From the NCBI RefSeq assembly GCF_039645565.1, contig NZ_CP147914.1, positions 186,001 to 250,000 of the forward strand: a stretch of DNA of 64,000 bases, in the 5' to 3' direction. Shown in pieces: positions 25,563-34,331 of this stretch. Below the pieces are notes generated by a model that saw only the letters and a list, made by a program, of their open reading frames with translations, was not told where the DNA came from and ran no database searches. The first letter of the stretch is position 1. The number at the start of each line of letters is the position of its first letter. A program made the translations under genes and the position numbers. This DNA is from Sulfurimonas sp. HSL1-2 (GTDB lineage Bacteria; Campylobacterota; Campylobacteria; Campylobacterales; Sulfurimonadaceae).

Positions 25563-26782
25563 TGGCAGATAAAATGGAACTGCGCGACGTCGAGGTCTGG
25601 GACGGTAATATGGCCGCCAGCCAGGCGCTGCGCCAGGTGCAGATCGACGTCGTTGCGGCGTACCCGATTACCCCTTCCACCCCGATTGTCGAGAACTACG
25701 GGAACTACCTCGCGAACGGCTACGTTGACGGCGAGTTCATCATGGTCGAATCCGAGCACGCGGCGATGTCCGGCTGTATCGGTGCCTCTGCAGCAGGCGG
25801 CCGTGTTGCTACGGCAACCTCTTCCCAGGGTTTTGCCCTGATGGTCGAAACGCTCTACCAGGCATCCGGTATGCGTCTGCCGATCATCCTCAACGTTGTC
25901 AACCGTGCCCTGGCGGCACCGCTGAACGTTAACGGGGACCACTCCGATATGTATCTTGGCCGCGACAGTGGCTGGATCCAGCTTGATGCGTACAACCCGC
26001 AGCAGGCGTATGACCTCAACTTCATTGCCTTCCGCGTGGCCGAGGACCATGAAGTCCGCCTGCCGTGTATGGTTCACCAGGACGGCTTCCTGACGTCGCA
26101 CACGGCGCAGGGTGTCAAAACCCTCGATGACGATACGGCCTACAACTTCGTCGGCGATTTCAAGCCGATGAACGACATGCTCGACCTCGACCACCCGGTC
26201 ACCCACGGGGTACAGACGGAAGAGGACTGGCACTTTGAACACAAGGCGCGCCAGCACAACGATCTGATGACGAAAGTCCTCCCGAAGATCCAGGCGGCAT
26301 TCAACGCCTTTGAAAAACTGACGGGACGCAAATACAACATCGTAGAGACTTACAACATGGAAGAGGCCGAAGTGGCTGTCGTCTGTATGGGTACGTCTGT
26401 CGAAACGGCTATCGAAGTTTCCAACGAGCTGCGTGCTGAAGGGAAAAAGGTCGGTGTCATCGGTATCCGTGTTCTGCGCCCATGGCCGTTCGAGCAGATC
26501 GTAGAAGCCCTCAAGGGCGTCAAGGCGATCGGTGCGCTCGACCGCTCTTCACCGAACGGTACGTTCGGGATGCTTTACAACGAACTGGCCGGTACGCTCA
26601 TTAACTGCGGTGAAGCGAAAGTCCTGACGAACTACGTCTACGGCCTCGGCGGTCGTGACCTTACCAAAGTCCATCTGCGTGAGATCTATGCCGAACTGCT
26701 GGCCAACGCCGAAGCAGGGAAGCCGACTACACCGATGCAGCAGCTGATCGGGGTCCGCGGGCCGAAGATCAGCTTCCACTAA
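25562..26782 (+). CDS. porA: Pyruvate:ferredoxin oxidoreductase alpha subunit
   Basis: 406 residues, the expected length. The pyrimidine-binding TPP fold has AYPITPSTPIVE and ESEHAAMSGCIGASAAGGR near the N-terminus, and the transketolase C-terminal-like domain has RVLRPWPFEQIV. The ordering and the motif SSPNGTFGMLYNE favour pyruvate over 2-oxoglutarate as substrate, though this is not proven. In the reductive TCA cycle it makes pyruvate from acetyl-CoA. Confidence 0.96.
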   Translation: MADKMELRDVEVWDGNMAASQALRQVQIDVVAAYPITPSTPIVENYGNYLANGYVDGEFIMVESEHAAMSGCIGASAAGGRVATATSSQGFALMVETLYQASGMRLPIILNVVNRALAAPLNVNGDHSDMYLGRDSGWIQLDAYNPQQAYDLNFIAFRVAEDHEVRLPCMVHQDGFLTSHTAQGVKTLDDDTAYNFVGDFKPMNDMLDLDHPVTHGVQTEEDWHFEHKARQHNDLMTKVLPKIQAAFNAFEKLTGRKYNIVETYNMEEAEVAVVCMGTSVETAIEVSNELRAEGKKVGVIGIRVLRPWPFEQIVEALKGVKAIGALDRSSPNGTFGMLYNELAGTLINCGEAKVLTNYVYGLGGRDLTKVHLREIYAELLANAEAGKPTTPMQQLIGVRGPKISFH

Positions 26783-26793
26783 GGAGAAGAGTT

Positions 26794-27750
26794 ATGAGCG
26801 AAATGAAAAAGATTAAAAACCTCAAAGAATTTTCAACGTCCGCGGACCGTTTCGAAGGAGCGAACCTCCTTTGCCCGGGATGTGCGCACTCCATTATCGT
26901 CCGTGAGGTCCTCAACGCGACTAACGACGATCTGATCCTCTCCGCATCCACGGGATGTCTGGAAGTCTGTACGGCGGTCTACCCGTATACGTCTTGGGAT
27001 GCTTCCTGGATCCACATCGGTTTCGAGAACGGTTCAACGGCCGTTGCCGGTGCCGAGGCTATGTACAAAGCCCTCAAGCGCAAAGGCCGCCTGAAGCAGC
27101 CGGACCGCGAACCGAAATTCGTCTCCTTCGCCGGTGACGGTGCCTCTTACGACATCGGTTTCCAGTGGATCTCCGGCTGTTTCGAACGCGGGCACAACAT
27201 CATGCACGTCGTTCTGGACAACGAAGTCTACGCCAACACCGGCGGACAGCGCTCCTCTTCCACGCCGATCGGCGGTAGCACGACGACATCCCCTGCGGGC
27301 CGCGTCAGCTACGGCGAAAAGCAGCACAAGAAAGATATGCTCTCCATTATGGCAGCGCACGGTGCACCGTATGTCGCACAGGTCGCTCCGAACAAGTGGA
27401 AAGACATGGTCAAGAAGATCCAGCACGGTTTCTCCGTTGAAGGCCCGGTCTTCATCAACGCCATGTCCGCTTGTACGACAGAGTGGAAGTTCCTCCCGGA
27501 AGATACTATTGCGATCTCTGACCTGGCGACAGACTCCCTGGTCTTCCCGCTTTACGAGATCATCGACGGACGCAAGCTGAACATCACCTACCGCCCGAAG
27601 AACGTCATTCCTGTCAAAGACTACCTCGGTGCACAGGGGCGCTTCAAGCACCTGTTCAAACCGGAGAACAAACATGTTCTCGACGAGTGGCAAGCACGCG
27701 TCGACCGCGACTGGGAATACCTCCAGCGCCGCGAAGAGGCCGGTGTCTAA
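26794..27750 (+). CDS. porB: Pyruvate:ferredoxin oxidoreductase beta subunit
   Basis: 318 residues. Cluster cysteines are in LLCPGCAHS, in TGCLEVC and later in MSACTTEWKF. The thiamine pyrophosphate motif begins FAGDGASYDIG and ends in NEVYANTGGQ. Last gene of the por operon, 11 bases after porA. A small hairpin, GTGTC/GACAC, spans its stop codon. Confidence 0.96.
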   Translation: MSEMKKIKNLKEFSTSADRFEGANLLCPGCAHSIIVREVLNATNDDLILSASTGCLEVCTAVYPYTSWDASWIHIGFENGSTAVAGAEAMYKALKRKGRLKQPDREPKFVSFAGDGASYDIGFQWISGCFERGHNIMHVVLDNEVYANTGGQRSSSTPIGGSTTTSPAGRVSYGEKQHKKDMLSIMAAHGAPYVAQVAPNKWKDMVKKIQHGFSVEGPVFINAMSACTTEWKFLPEDTIAISDLATDSLVFPLYEIIDGRKLNITYRPKNVIPVKDYLGAQGRFKHLFKPENKHVLDEWQARVDRDWEYLQRREEAGV

Positions 27751-27852
27751 AAGACACGGCTTCGCCCCTCATTAACCCCATCCGTTAAAGCCCCCTTCAA
27801 TACACAAACGTTACCATTTGAGAAATTTTCATCCGATCAAGAAGGATTAGAT

Positions 27853-28368
27853 ATGCCTTTACTCGACAGTTTTACGGTCGACCATACCATCATGCCTGCC
27901 CCTGCAGTGCGCAAGGCCAAAGGGATGAAAACGCCCTGCGGTGATGCCATCACGGTCTTTGATCTCCGCTTTTGCAAACCGAACGAGGAGATCATGCCCG
28001 AGCGTGGGATCCACACCCTCGAGCACCTTTTTGCCGGATTCATGCGCGACCACCTCAACGGCAACAACGTGGAGATCATCGACGTCTCCCCGATGGGGTG
28101 CCGTACCGGTTTTTACATGAGCGTGATCGGAATCCCGGACGAGGAGCGCGTTGCAGATGCCTGGAAAGCGTCGATGAACGATGTGCTCGCTGTGGAACAC
28201 CAGGAGGATATCCCCGAACTCAACCTCTACCAGTGCGGAACCTGCAAGATGCACTCGCTTGACGAAGCCAAGGCGATTGCGTCGGGTGTACTTGAAAAAG
28301 GGATCGGTGTTATGGACAACGAAGCGCTGGCACTGGACCTTTCCAAAGTCGAAAAGGCGGTCTGCTGA
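27853..28368 (+). CDS. luxS: S-ribosylhomocysteine lyase
   Basis: 171 residues. Cleaves S-ribosylhomocysteine to homocysteine and DPD, the precursor of autoinducer-2, within the activated methyl cycle. Metal ligands His-54 and His-58 in HTLEH and Cys-128 in YQCGTC; Glu-57 and Cys-83 are the catalytic pair. Preceded by AAGAAGGA. Its stop overlaps the next ATG (TGATG). The homocysteine made can feed MetH. Confidence 0.97.
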   Translation: MPLLDSFTVDHTIMPAPAVRKAKGMKTPCGDAITVFDLRFCKPNEEIMPERGIHTLEHLFAGFMRDHLNGNNVEIIDVSPMGCRTGFYMSVIGIPDEERVADAWKASMNDVLAVEHQEDIPELNLYQCGTCKMHSLDEAKAIASGVLEKGIGVMDNEALALDLSKVEKAVC

Positions 28369-28673
28369 TGAAACTGCTGGTTCCTATGGACAGTGAGGAT
28401 ACCCAGGAAGGTGTGCTCGTTCCGATCGCCGAGGTCAAGACCTGGGGTCTGATCGACGTGGAAGAGGGGCAGGTCGTCGAAGTCCGTTTTTTCGCGGACA
28501 AAGAAGCCGCCCTGGAAGAGTGGCCGGATGCCATCATCGTCAGCGGGGATTATGAGCCAGTGATGGAATTTATCGAACAGCAGATGATGGTGCTCGTCGC
28601 CCATATGCAGCGCTCCATCGATGACATCGTCGAAGCTTTCCTCTTCAAAGAGCTGCACGAACTGGCGTTTTGA
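28368..28673 (+). CDS. Hypothetical protein, possibly NifX/dinitrogenase-cofactor-like fold
   Basis: 101-residue acidic cytoplasmic protein. The pattern of an N-terminal strand with PMDSED, then FAEV-type strands and IVSGDYEPVMEFIEQQ, loosely resembles the ribonuclease-H-like NifX/NifB accessory fold. No cysteines or clear ligand motif are present. Coupled to luxS by a one-base overlap, so it is expressed with it. Function unknown; the fold suggestion is low-confidence. Confidence 0.65.
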   Translation: MKLLVPMDSEDTQEGVLVPIAEVKTWGLIDVEEGQVVEVRFFADKEAALEEWPDAIIVSGDYEPVMEFIEQQMMVLVAHMQRSIDDIVEAFLFKELHELAF

Positions 28674-28745
28674 CGCCGGTTTTCTTTCAATTAAGCTGAA
28701 TCAAGTATCAATATTCCCTTATTTTTCTTAATAAACCAAAAACAG

Positions 28746-28806
28746 TATAATTACGACCAATTATAAATGGCTTTCCCGCGGCGGGGCAGTTTAGGCACCG
28801 CCGGGA
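28746..28806 (+). promoter_or_regulatory. TATAAT box and GC-rich leader hairpin before the YeiH-type gene
   Basis: TATAAT at 28746-28751 lies in an AT-rich tract without a good -35. A GC-rich stem follows, with CCCGCGGCGG at 28775-28784 pairing with CCGCCGGG at 28798-28805 with a small bulge. The leader ends at the AAAAGGGATT ribosome-binding site of the transporter gene. A transcript leader with a structured 5' end is an inference. Confidence 0.45.
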
Positions 28807-28827
28807 TGGCCCGTCAAAAGGGATTAT

Positions 28828-29904
28828 ATGGCTTTTTCCAAAGAGAAACGCAAAGGGACGATCAGCGGCATCATCTTTGTCGCAATCGTTGCCGCTGCTG
28901 CTACCTACATCGCAGCGCTTGCACCGGTAGCGAAACTGGGGATCTCTCCTCTGGTCGTCGGTATCGTGATCGGTATCTTCTACGCGAACACGCTGCATAA
29001 CCACTTCCCGGAAGCCTGGGAGAGCGGGATCGTCTTCTCCGGTAAGAAGATCCTGCGTTTCGCCATTGTCTTTTACGGTTTCCGCATCACTTTCCAGCAG
29101 ATCGCCGAAGTCGGGATCGAAGGCTTTATGGTCTCACTGATTATGCTGGCCTCGACGTTTATCCTCGGGACTTGGCTGGGGAACAAGATATTCGGTCTCG
29201 ACCGCGATACGGCCATGTTGACGGCATCGGGTGCATCGGTCTGCGGTGCGGCTGCAGTCCTGGCAACAGAGCCGGTCCTCAAAGCCGAAGAGCATAAAGC
29301 GGCTATCGCCGTTTCCATGGTCGTTTTGTTCGGTACGATCGCCATGTTCCTCTACCCGGCACTCTACAGCGCCGGCGTCTTTGACATGACACCGCGCGAG
29401 TTCGGTATCTATGTCGGCGGCACGATCCACGAAGTTGCGCAGGTCGTCGCCGTCGGCGGCGCGTACGGCACCGAGGCGAGCGATGCGGCCGTTATCGTCA
29501 AAATGACCCGCGTCATCATGATCGCCCCGATGCTGATCCTGTTGGGGATCTACCTCTCCTACACCGCGAAGAAAAGCGGCAGCGAGGGCGGTGTTATCAA
29601 GCTCGTTATCCCCTGGTTCGCCGTCTACTTCGTCGGGATGGCGGGGGTCAACTCCCTGATTCACGGTTATGTTCACGGCAGTGCGAGCGAGGAGCTTGCG
29701 GCGCTGATCACCTCGACGATCGCCTATGTCAACGAGATCGATACGTTTCTGCTGACGATGGCGATGACGGCACTCGGTATGGGAACGCGTTTCGCGAAGT
29801 TCAAGGGCCTCGGCCTCAAGCCGATCTATGCTGCCGGTGCGATGTTCGTCTGGCTGGTTGTTGGTGGTTATTACGTCACCAAAGTGGTCGTGGCCACGTT
29901 CTAA
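28828..29904 (+). CDS. YeiH/UPF0324 family putative sulfate/anion exporter
   Basis: 358-residue integral membrane protein with about ten helices. Family motifs seen: GIVIGIFYANTLHNHFP, GASVCGAAAVLATEP and GGTIHEVAQVVAVGGAYG. The first 30 residues (MAFSKEKRKGT, then a helix) are a typical basic start. Members are annotated as putative sulfate exporters but transport has rarely been tested. It is monocistronic: leader hairpin before and strong hairpin after. Confidence 0.9.
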   Translation: MAFSKEKRKGTISGIIFVAIVAAAATYIAALAPVAKLGISPLVVGIVIGIFYANTLHNHFPEAWESGIVFSGKKILRFAIVFYGFRITFQQIAEVGIEGFMVSLIMLASTFILGTWLGNKIFGLDRDTAMLTASGASVCGAAAVLATEPVLKAEEHKAAIAVSMVVLFGTIAMFLYPALYSAGVFDMTPREFGIYVGGTIHEVAQVVAVGGAYGTEASDAAVIVKMTRVIMIAPMLILLGIYLSYTAKKSGSEGGVIKLVIPWFAVYFVGMAGVNSLIHGYVHGSASEELAALITSTIAYVNEIDTFLLTMAMTALGMGTRFAKFKGLGLKPIYAAGAMFVWLVVGGYYVTKVVVATF

Positions 29905-29925
29905 CAGTCCCCTCTCCTTCAATGA

Positions 29926-29951
29926 GGAACCGCTTCATGTGAAGCCGTTCC
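29926..29951 (+). terminator. Terminator hairpin after the YeiH-type gene
   Basis: GGAAC-C-GCTTC (29926-29936) pairs with GAAGC-C-GTTCC (29941-29951) around ATGT, ten pairs with one C-C mismatch. The following GCCTCCTGTTCTTTCT is T-rich but not a clean T-run. Confidence 0.65.
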
Positions 29952-30030
29952 GCCTCCTGTTCTTTCTACGGTGTGACATATATTTTCTTTTACGATTTAC
30001 AATGGGGGAAAATCCCTACCGGAATCGACG

Positions 30031-30429
30031 ATGAAACCCATAACAGACTATGTAAAACATGCGCTTACCGTGCTGTTGCTCGTGAGTACAGGCAGTGTTG
30101 ACGGCAAAGGCCTTGAGGACGAGCGACGGCTGCCGGATGAAATGCTGCAGCTTCAGCGGCCTGAGAGCGCTTATGGTGAGCAATCACGTTTTGCCGAACA
30201 GTTTAACACGACGGACGGTTCGCATATCGTGCTGACACAATACCTGCTCAAACGGCTGCGCATGCCGGAGAGCTATGTGCATGTTAGAACGAACTATGAG
30301 CGGAAGGGAGAGCGTTTACATGTGCAAACGGTCTACCGGGCGAAAAACGCAAAGGGAATGTACTGCACCCAGCGGATCACTGCCGTGGCTTCGTTGGATG
30401 GGGCCCTATTCGGCGTCAGCTTCGCGTGA
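30031..30429 (+). CDS. Exported hypothetical protein
   Basis: 132 residues with a likely signal peptide (about 1-25, HALTVLLLVSTGSVDG). The remainder is polar, with QYLLKRLRMPESYVHVRTNY and a C-terminal beta-rich stretch, and one cysteine. I recognise no family. The ribosome-binding site is weak (GGAA). It is convergent with the M23 peptidase gene and overlaps it by 24 bases at the 3' end. Confidence 0.6.
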   Translation: MKPITDYVKHALTVLLLVSTGSVDGKGLEDERRLPDEMLQLQRPESAYGEQSRFAEQFNTTDGSHIVLTQYLLKRLRMPESYVHVRTNYERKGERLHVQTVYRAKNAKGMYCTQRITAVASLDGALFGVSFA

Positions 30430-31275
30430 CGCAGCCAGGCGGGATGATCCTGCGTCTTCGAAAAGCGTATTGAGGGTTGTGAGAAGTTGCATCGGGTCGA
30501 CCTGGACCCCTTGCACCATTACGGCAAAGTGGAGGTGCGGGCCGGTAACACGGCCGGTACTTCCGCTGAGTCCGACCTGCTCGCCCTTGATGACCCTGTC
30601 GCCGACCTTGACATTGATACGGCTGAGGTGATAGTAGCAGCTGTAAAGCCCCTCTCCGTGATCGATGAGAACGGAGTTCCCCGCATAATAGCGCTCTTTG
30701 GCAAGGACGACAACACCGTCATTGACGGCATCGACGGGGGTGCCAGGTGTGGCACGGAAGTCGGTGCCGGAGTGGAAACTTTTGAGGCTGCCGTTGAACA
30801 GTCTTGCCGTGCCGAAGTCACTGGTGACGTCGCTCTGCATCGGCATGGCAAAAGGGGCGGTCCAGTAGCGTGTCGGCGTAAAGTTTCCGTAGATCTTCAT
30901 GGCCTCGCTATACTCTCTGGAAACGCGTTTCTGCTGCTCGGGGTTGGGTTTGACCTTGGAGGGCTGAACCTGGAGAGTTTCGGAGGGATAGCCGCCATCA
31001 ATGATGCGCAGCGGGAGCAGGGTGTCCCCTTCCGGCGTCAGCCGGTGCAGCGCTTTTTCGCCGGGGGCGGTTCGGTAGCCGACGGGGATCAATGCGATCT
31101 TTTTGGCGGGGTCGGCCGGGTGACGCAGCATCGGGATCTCTTTGCCTTCGTAAAACAGGCGTGCTTCGTCACCGGCCGGCAGGCTGATCAGCGCGGTCTG
31201 ACCGTTGGCGATCTCTGTCGCGTCCGCGCTCAGCTGCAGACACAGCACGAACAGCACTGAAAAACCAAAGCGCAT
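30406..31275 (-). CDS. M23 family metallopeptidase (LytM-type)
   Basis: 289-residue secreted zinc peptidase acting on peptidoglycan cross-links or stems. Signal peptide about 1-20 (MRFGFSVLFVLCLQLSADA), an N-terminal beta domain, then the M23 domain with HSGTDFRATPGTPV (first His/Asp ligands), YYHLSRINVKVGD and the HxH motif in GPHLHFAVM. All key residues are present, so it should be active. ATG at 31275 is preferred over an upstream in-frame start because AGAGGAG lies six bases before it. Confidence 0.93.
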   Translation of the reverse strand: MRFGFSVLFVLCLQLSADATEIANGQTALISLPAGDEARLFYEGKEIPMLRHPADPAKKIALIPVGYRTAPGEKALHRLTPEGDTLLPLRIIDGGYPSETLQVQPSKVKPNPEQQKRVSREYSEAMKIYGNFTPTRYWTAPFAMPMQSDVTSDFGTARLFNGSLKSFHSGTDFRATPGTPVDAVNDGVVVLAKERYYAGNSVLIDHGEGLYSCYYHLSRINVKVGDRVIKGEQVGLSGSTGRVTGPHLHFAVMVQGVQVDPMQLLTTLNTLFEDAGSSRLAASREADAE

Positions 31276-31415
31276 AGGAACTCCTCTCGGGATAGAACTT
31301 TCAACAGTATAGGCCTTTTCGGGTAAAGCGCCCATTTAACGGAGCGGGCAGCCGCATCTCTCAGTAGACGAAGTCACGAAGGGTAAACAATACTTTAGTA
31401 ATAAGGTATATTTAC

Positions 31416-31445
31416 TTGTGTATTCGTTGTTTTCTCTGTTATGAT
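31416..31445 (+). promoter_or_regulatory. Sigma-70-like promoter for the DUF4395 gene
   Basis: TTGTGT at 31416-31421 and TATGAT at 31440-31445 with an 18-base spacer, 50-60 bases before the DUF4395 start. The leader contains AAAGGAGACGTC as ribosome-binding site. Confidence 0.6.
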
Positions 31446-31498
31446 CGCTCAAATCATTTAGGTCGTCCGGAGTTATCGGGCGCTTCAAAGGAGACGTC

Positions 31499-31936
31499 AT
31501 GGCAGCTGCTTGCCCCGTGGCATTGGTAAAGATTGATGAAAATCAGGTAAGACTGCAGGCGATGCTGGTCGTACTCAGCGCCGCTGCATTTTTGGGAAGC
31601 GGATCGTCCTGGCTGCTGGCGCTGCTGGTATACGATTTCGCGATCCGTGTTCTGGGAAGACCAAAAGGGAGCCCGTTCTTTCTGGTAAGCCGGCAGATCA
31701 TCAAGCGGTTTGCGATGACGGCCAAACCCGTCGATGCGGGACCGAAAAAGTTTGCGGCTAAGATCGGGCTGCTCCTTGCGGTCGTAGCGATGGTGCTGGC
31801 CGTTGTCGACTATGGGATGGGTGCCGTATGGCTTATGGGAATGATGGGGCTTTTTGCGCTGCTCGAAGCCGCGTGCGGCTTCTGTGTGGGCTGTAAAGTG
31901 TATACGCTGTTTCTGCCGCTGCTGTCGCGGCGTTGA
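31499..31936 (+). CDS. DUF4395 family membrane protein
   Basis: 145 residues with four predicted helices: two near 20-48 and two near 82-120. It begins MAAACPVALVKIDENQVRL and ends with CGFCVGCKVYTLFLP. The Cys in AACP and the cluster CGFCVGC look like metal- or thiol-active positions and are typical of DUF4395. In other bacteria the family is often next to thioredoxin-like or rhodanese genes; here it is alone and convergent with the MepK-like gene. Function unknown. Confidence 0.85.
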   Translation: MAAACPVALVKIDENQVRLQAMLVVLSAAAFLGSGSSWLLALLVYDFAIRVLGRPKGSPFFLVSRQIIKRFAMTAKPVDAGPKKFAAKIGLLLAVVAMVLAVVDYGMGAVWLMGMMGLFALLEAACGFCVGCKVYTLFLPLLSRR

Positions 31937-31942
31937 AGGGGG

Positions 31943-32491
31943 TTACCAGTAGCGGACGCGGCCCGTGTCGACGTGAACGAAGTGCGATTCGGGGTAGTAG
32001 CCTACGCCGCCGATCTTTTCGCTGACGGCCGCTTTGCGCAGCATGGAGAGTTCCGTGCGGGGCAGGTTGATGTCGATCGCCTTGCCCTGCATATGGAGGC
32101 TCTTTTTCGCGACACCGGAGGTATTGTTGTGCAGCATGGCGTTCGTCTTCGGCGAGCGGTAGCCCGAAATGATGTGAAACGCCTCTTTGCTGTCGAGTTT
32201 CGTACGGACGGCATGCAGAAGGTCGAGCAGTTCACTGTCCATCGCTGCTTCCGTCCCCGTACGATGATCGCGCAGGATCTTGTTGATATCCTCCAGCGCT
32301 TCGGGAATGTAGCTCCCCTCCGCCCAGAAAGTAGTACGGAGCGACTCCCCTGTATGGATGTTATAGAACGAAAGCGTCTTTTCATACTCTTCCGTTTTAC
32401 TCAAGAGAATGCTCGGAAAAGCTGCGGCAAGGGCAGAAACCCCGCCCAGTTTCAAAAATGCTCTACGATCAATTGCTTGGTCAAACGTCAT
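31943..32491 (-). CDS. MepK/YcbK-like peptidoglycan endopeptidase (DUF882, M15 fold), Tat-exported
   Basis: 182 residues. The start has a Tat-type signal, RRAFLKLGG then a hydrophobic run to about residue 30. The mature part is the M15/DUF882 peptidase: HIISGYRSPKTNAML, then SLHMQGKAIDIN with HxxxxxxxD, and VGYYPESHFVHVDTG with the last zinc His. E. coli MepK cleaves the 3-3 cross-links made by L,D-transpeptidases. It is 78 bases downstream of the LdtD-like gene in the same direction, which supports that role here. Confidence 0.92.
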   Translation of the reverse strand: MTFDQAIDRRAFLKLGGVSALAAAFPSILLSKTEEYEKTLSFYNIHTGESLRTTFWAEGSYIPEALEDINKILRDHRTGTEAAMDSELLDLLHAVRTKLDSKEAFHIISGYRSPKTNAMLHNNTSGVAKKSLHMQGKAIDINLPRTELSMLRKAAVSEKIGGVGYYPESHFVHVDTGRVRYW

Positions 32492-32569
32492 CGATTGAAA
32501 TCCTCTCTTTTTCTCTATATATAACTATTATACCATACTATGATGAATATAAATATTTCTTTTTGTTAT

Positions 32570-34264
32570 TTATTTATTTTTGATGTATTTTATTAGTTTA
32601 CGATCACAACCGTAAATGTCGTTGTAGAATCTGACGGTGCCTTCATCATCGACGGCGGCCGTTTGGTAGGTGATATAGACGGGCAGGGTGTTTTTCAGCC
32701 GCAGCCAGCGGTTTTCCCCCGAAAGCAGCAGCGTCAGGAGCGATTTGTAGGTGACCTCCGGATCATCAAGCGATAGCAGGTACCGGGCCAGCTCGAACGG
32801 TTTTCGTACGCGGATACAGCCGGAACTGAAGCTGCCGTTGCTGTTTTTGAATAGGGAGTGCGCCGGGGTGTCATGGATATAGATGTCATAGGGGTTGTTG
32901 AAGAGAAATTTCACATAGCCCAGCGGATTCTCCGCGCCGGGGTCTTCGCGGAAGACATAGCGTTTCGTATCACGCTCATGCCATTTTGACCAGTCCACGG
33001 TGAGCGGATCGATCGGCTGCGATTCCGTGGTGTCGGCTGCGGAAAAGAGTTTGATCTTCTTTTTGGTTAAGTAGTGGGGATCGGCGACGAGCTTGGGAAT
33101 AAGATCTTCGTTTAGGATCGTCTCCGGCACACGCCAATAGGGGTTGAGGACGATGTACTGCATTCTTGAAGCGAAGATGGGGGTTTCGCGGTCACGCCGT
33201 CCGACAATGGCCCGCATCTGCAGCTCCTGTTGGTCGGCACGGCGTACTTCCAGGGTGAAGCCCGGAACATTGACGATGATATAGGGGCCGTCGCCGTGCG
33301 GGGGCAGCCATTTCCAGCGCTCCATATTCAGGCGGATCTTCGCGATGAGGGCTGAGGGTGAAAGCGCCAGTTTCGAAGCGGTGACAGGACCGACGACACC
33401 GTCGACGGTAATGCCATGCCGCCCCTGGAAGCGTTTGACGGCCTGGAGGAGGCGCTGTTTCTCTGCTTCCGGGTCCGGGTCGGCGGAACCGACAAGATCA
33501 CCGGTCAGCTGAAGACGCCGGGAGATATTACCGTCGTCGGCATAGTCGGCGGTACGCGTACTCCATCCCCCCGCTTCGTCGAGCCGGCGATAGGTGTTCA
33601 GGGCCGTTCGCAGCCGCTGATAACCGATGTCCTGCGGGGCGACCGACAGCAGTACCTGTCGGATGTTCTGCCGGACCGCATCGTCGTTCAACAGGTGGGC
33701 CGGATCGATAGGGAGGGCATTGTACTCGCTGGTGCAGTTGAGATCGCTGCCGTAGGCGCGACCATAGTGCAGGTCGTGTGCGAGGGCCAAAAAGGCGTCG
33801 GTGAGGAGCAGGTCAAGCTCGGTACGCTGCCGGTCGTCCGGGGCCACGCACGTTTGCAGCAGTGTCCGGACGGCTTTACCGTGGTAGAAGGGCTCGGTGG
33901 GGTCCAGCCCCTCCTCCGCGATACCGTCGATCATCTGACTCAGCGCTTCGGCTCCGGGAAGGCATCCGCGCTCATTGCTCCAAAGCGGTGCGTATGCACG
34001 CGAGGTATAAAATGCTATCAGGCTTGGCCGGATAGTCGGCAAAATCGTGCGCAGCGTGGCATTGTCTTCGACGAAATCGCGGATCAGCAGCCCGACGGGG
34101 TCGGGAGAGACTGATGTCGTATTTCCGTCGCCGGGAAGCTGCACGGTGGCTACGGGAAGCGTATCATTATTCTCCTGCAGCGTGCCCAGGGCATACAAAC
34201 TGCTCTGGAAAACCAGGAAGATAGATAAAAACAGTGTAAATCTTCTAATAGTGTCTTGTCTCAT
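32570..34264 (-). CDS. L,D-transpeptidase, YcbB/LdtD-like
   Basis: 564 residues. N-terminal signal anchor (about 8-27, FTLFLSIFLVFQSSLYALG), a scaffold domain (FYTSRAYAPLWSNE), a peptidoglycan-binding domain (VKRFQGRHGITVDGVVGP, about 290-320) and a YkuD catalytic domain with YIHDTPAHSLF and the nucleophile in SSGCIRVRKPFEL. Makes 3-3 cross-links in peptidoglycan or attaches proteins in the periplasm. Pairs with the MepK-like gene downstream, as in E. coli ycbB-ycbK. Confidence 0.94.
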   Translation of the reverse strand: MRQDTIRRFTLFLSIFLVFQSSLYALGTLQENNDTLPVATVQLPGDGNTTSVSPDPVGLLIRDFVEDNATLRTILPTIRPSLIAFYTSRAYAPLWSNERGCLPGAEALSQMIDGIAEEGLDPTEPFYHGKAVRTLLQTCVAPDDRQRTELDLLLTDAFLALAHDLHYGRAYGSDLNCTSEYNALPIDPAHLLNDDAVRQNIRQVLLSVAPQDIGYQRLRTALNTYRRLDEAGGWSTRTADYADDGNISRRLQLTGDLVGSADPDPEAEKQRLLQAVKRFQGRHGITVDGVVGPVTASKLALSPSALIAKIRLNMERWKWLPPHGDGPYIIVNVPGFTLEVRRADQQELQMRAIVGRRDRETPIFASRMQYIVLNPYWRVPETILNEDLIPKLVADPHYLTKKKIKLFSAADTTESQPIDPLTVDWSKWHERDTKRYVFREDPGAENPLGYVKFLFNNPYDIYIHDTPAHSLFKNSNGSFSSGCIRVRKPFELARYLLSLDDPEVTYKSLLTLLLSGENRWLRLKNTLPVYITYQTAAVDDEGTVRFYNDIYGCDRKLIKYIKNK

Positions 34265-34290
34265 TTCGGTGGACTGTTAACGGGTATATA

Positions 34291-34313
34291 CCCATATTAT
34301 AGCAGTATATGGG
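34291..34313. terminator. Hairpin between the LdtD-like and YifB genes
   Basis: CCCATAT (34291-34297) and ATATGGG (34307-34313) form a 7-bp stem with a 9-nt loop, just past the YifB stop on the minus strand. No clear T-run follows, so terminator function is tentative. Confidence 0.4.
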
Positions 34314-34331
34314 CGAAGGGCTTCTGCGACC

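Noticed and set aside
28767-29000. An upstream ATG frame in the leader of the YeiH-type gene
   Set aside because: No ribosome-binding site, it runs through the GC-rich hairpin and then out of frame across the conserved transporter start.
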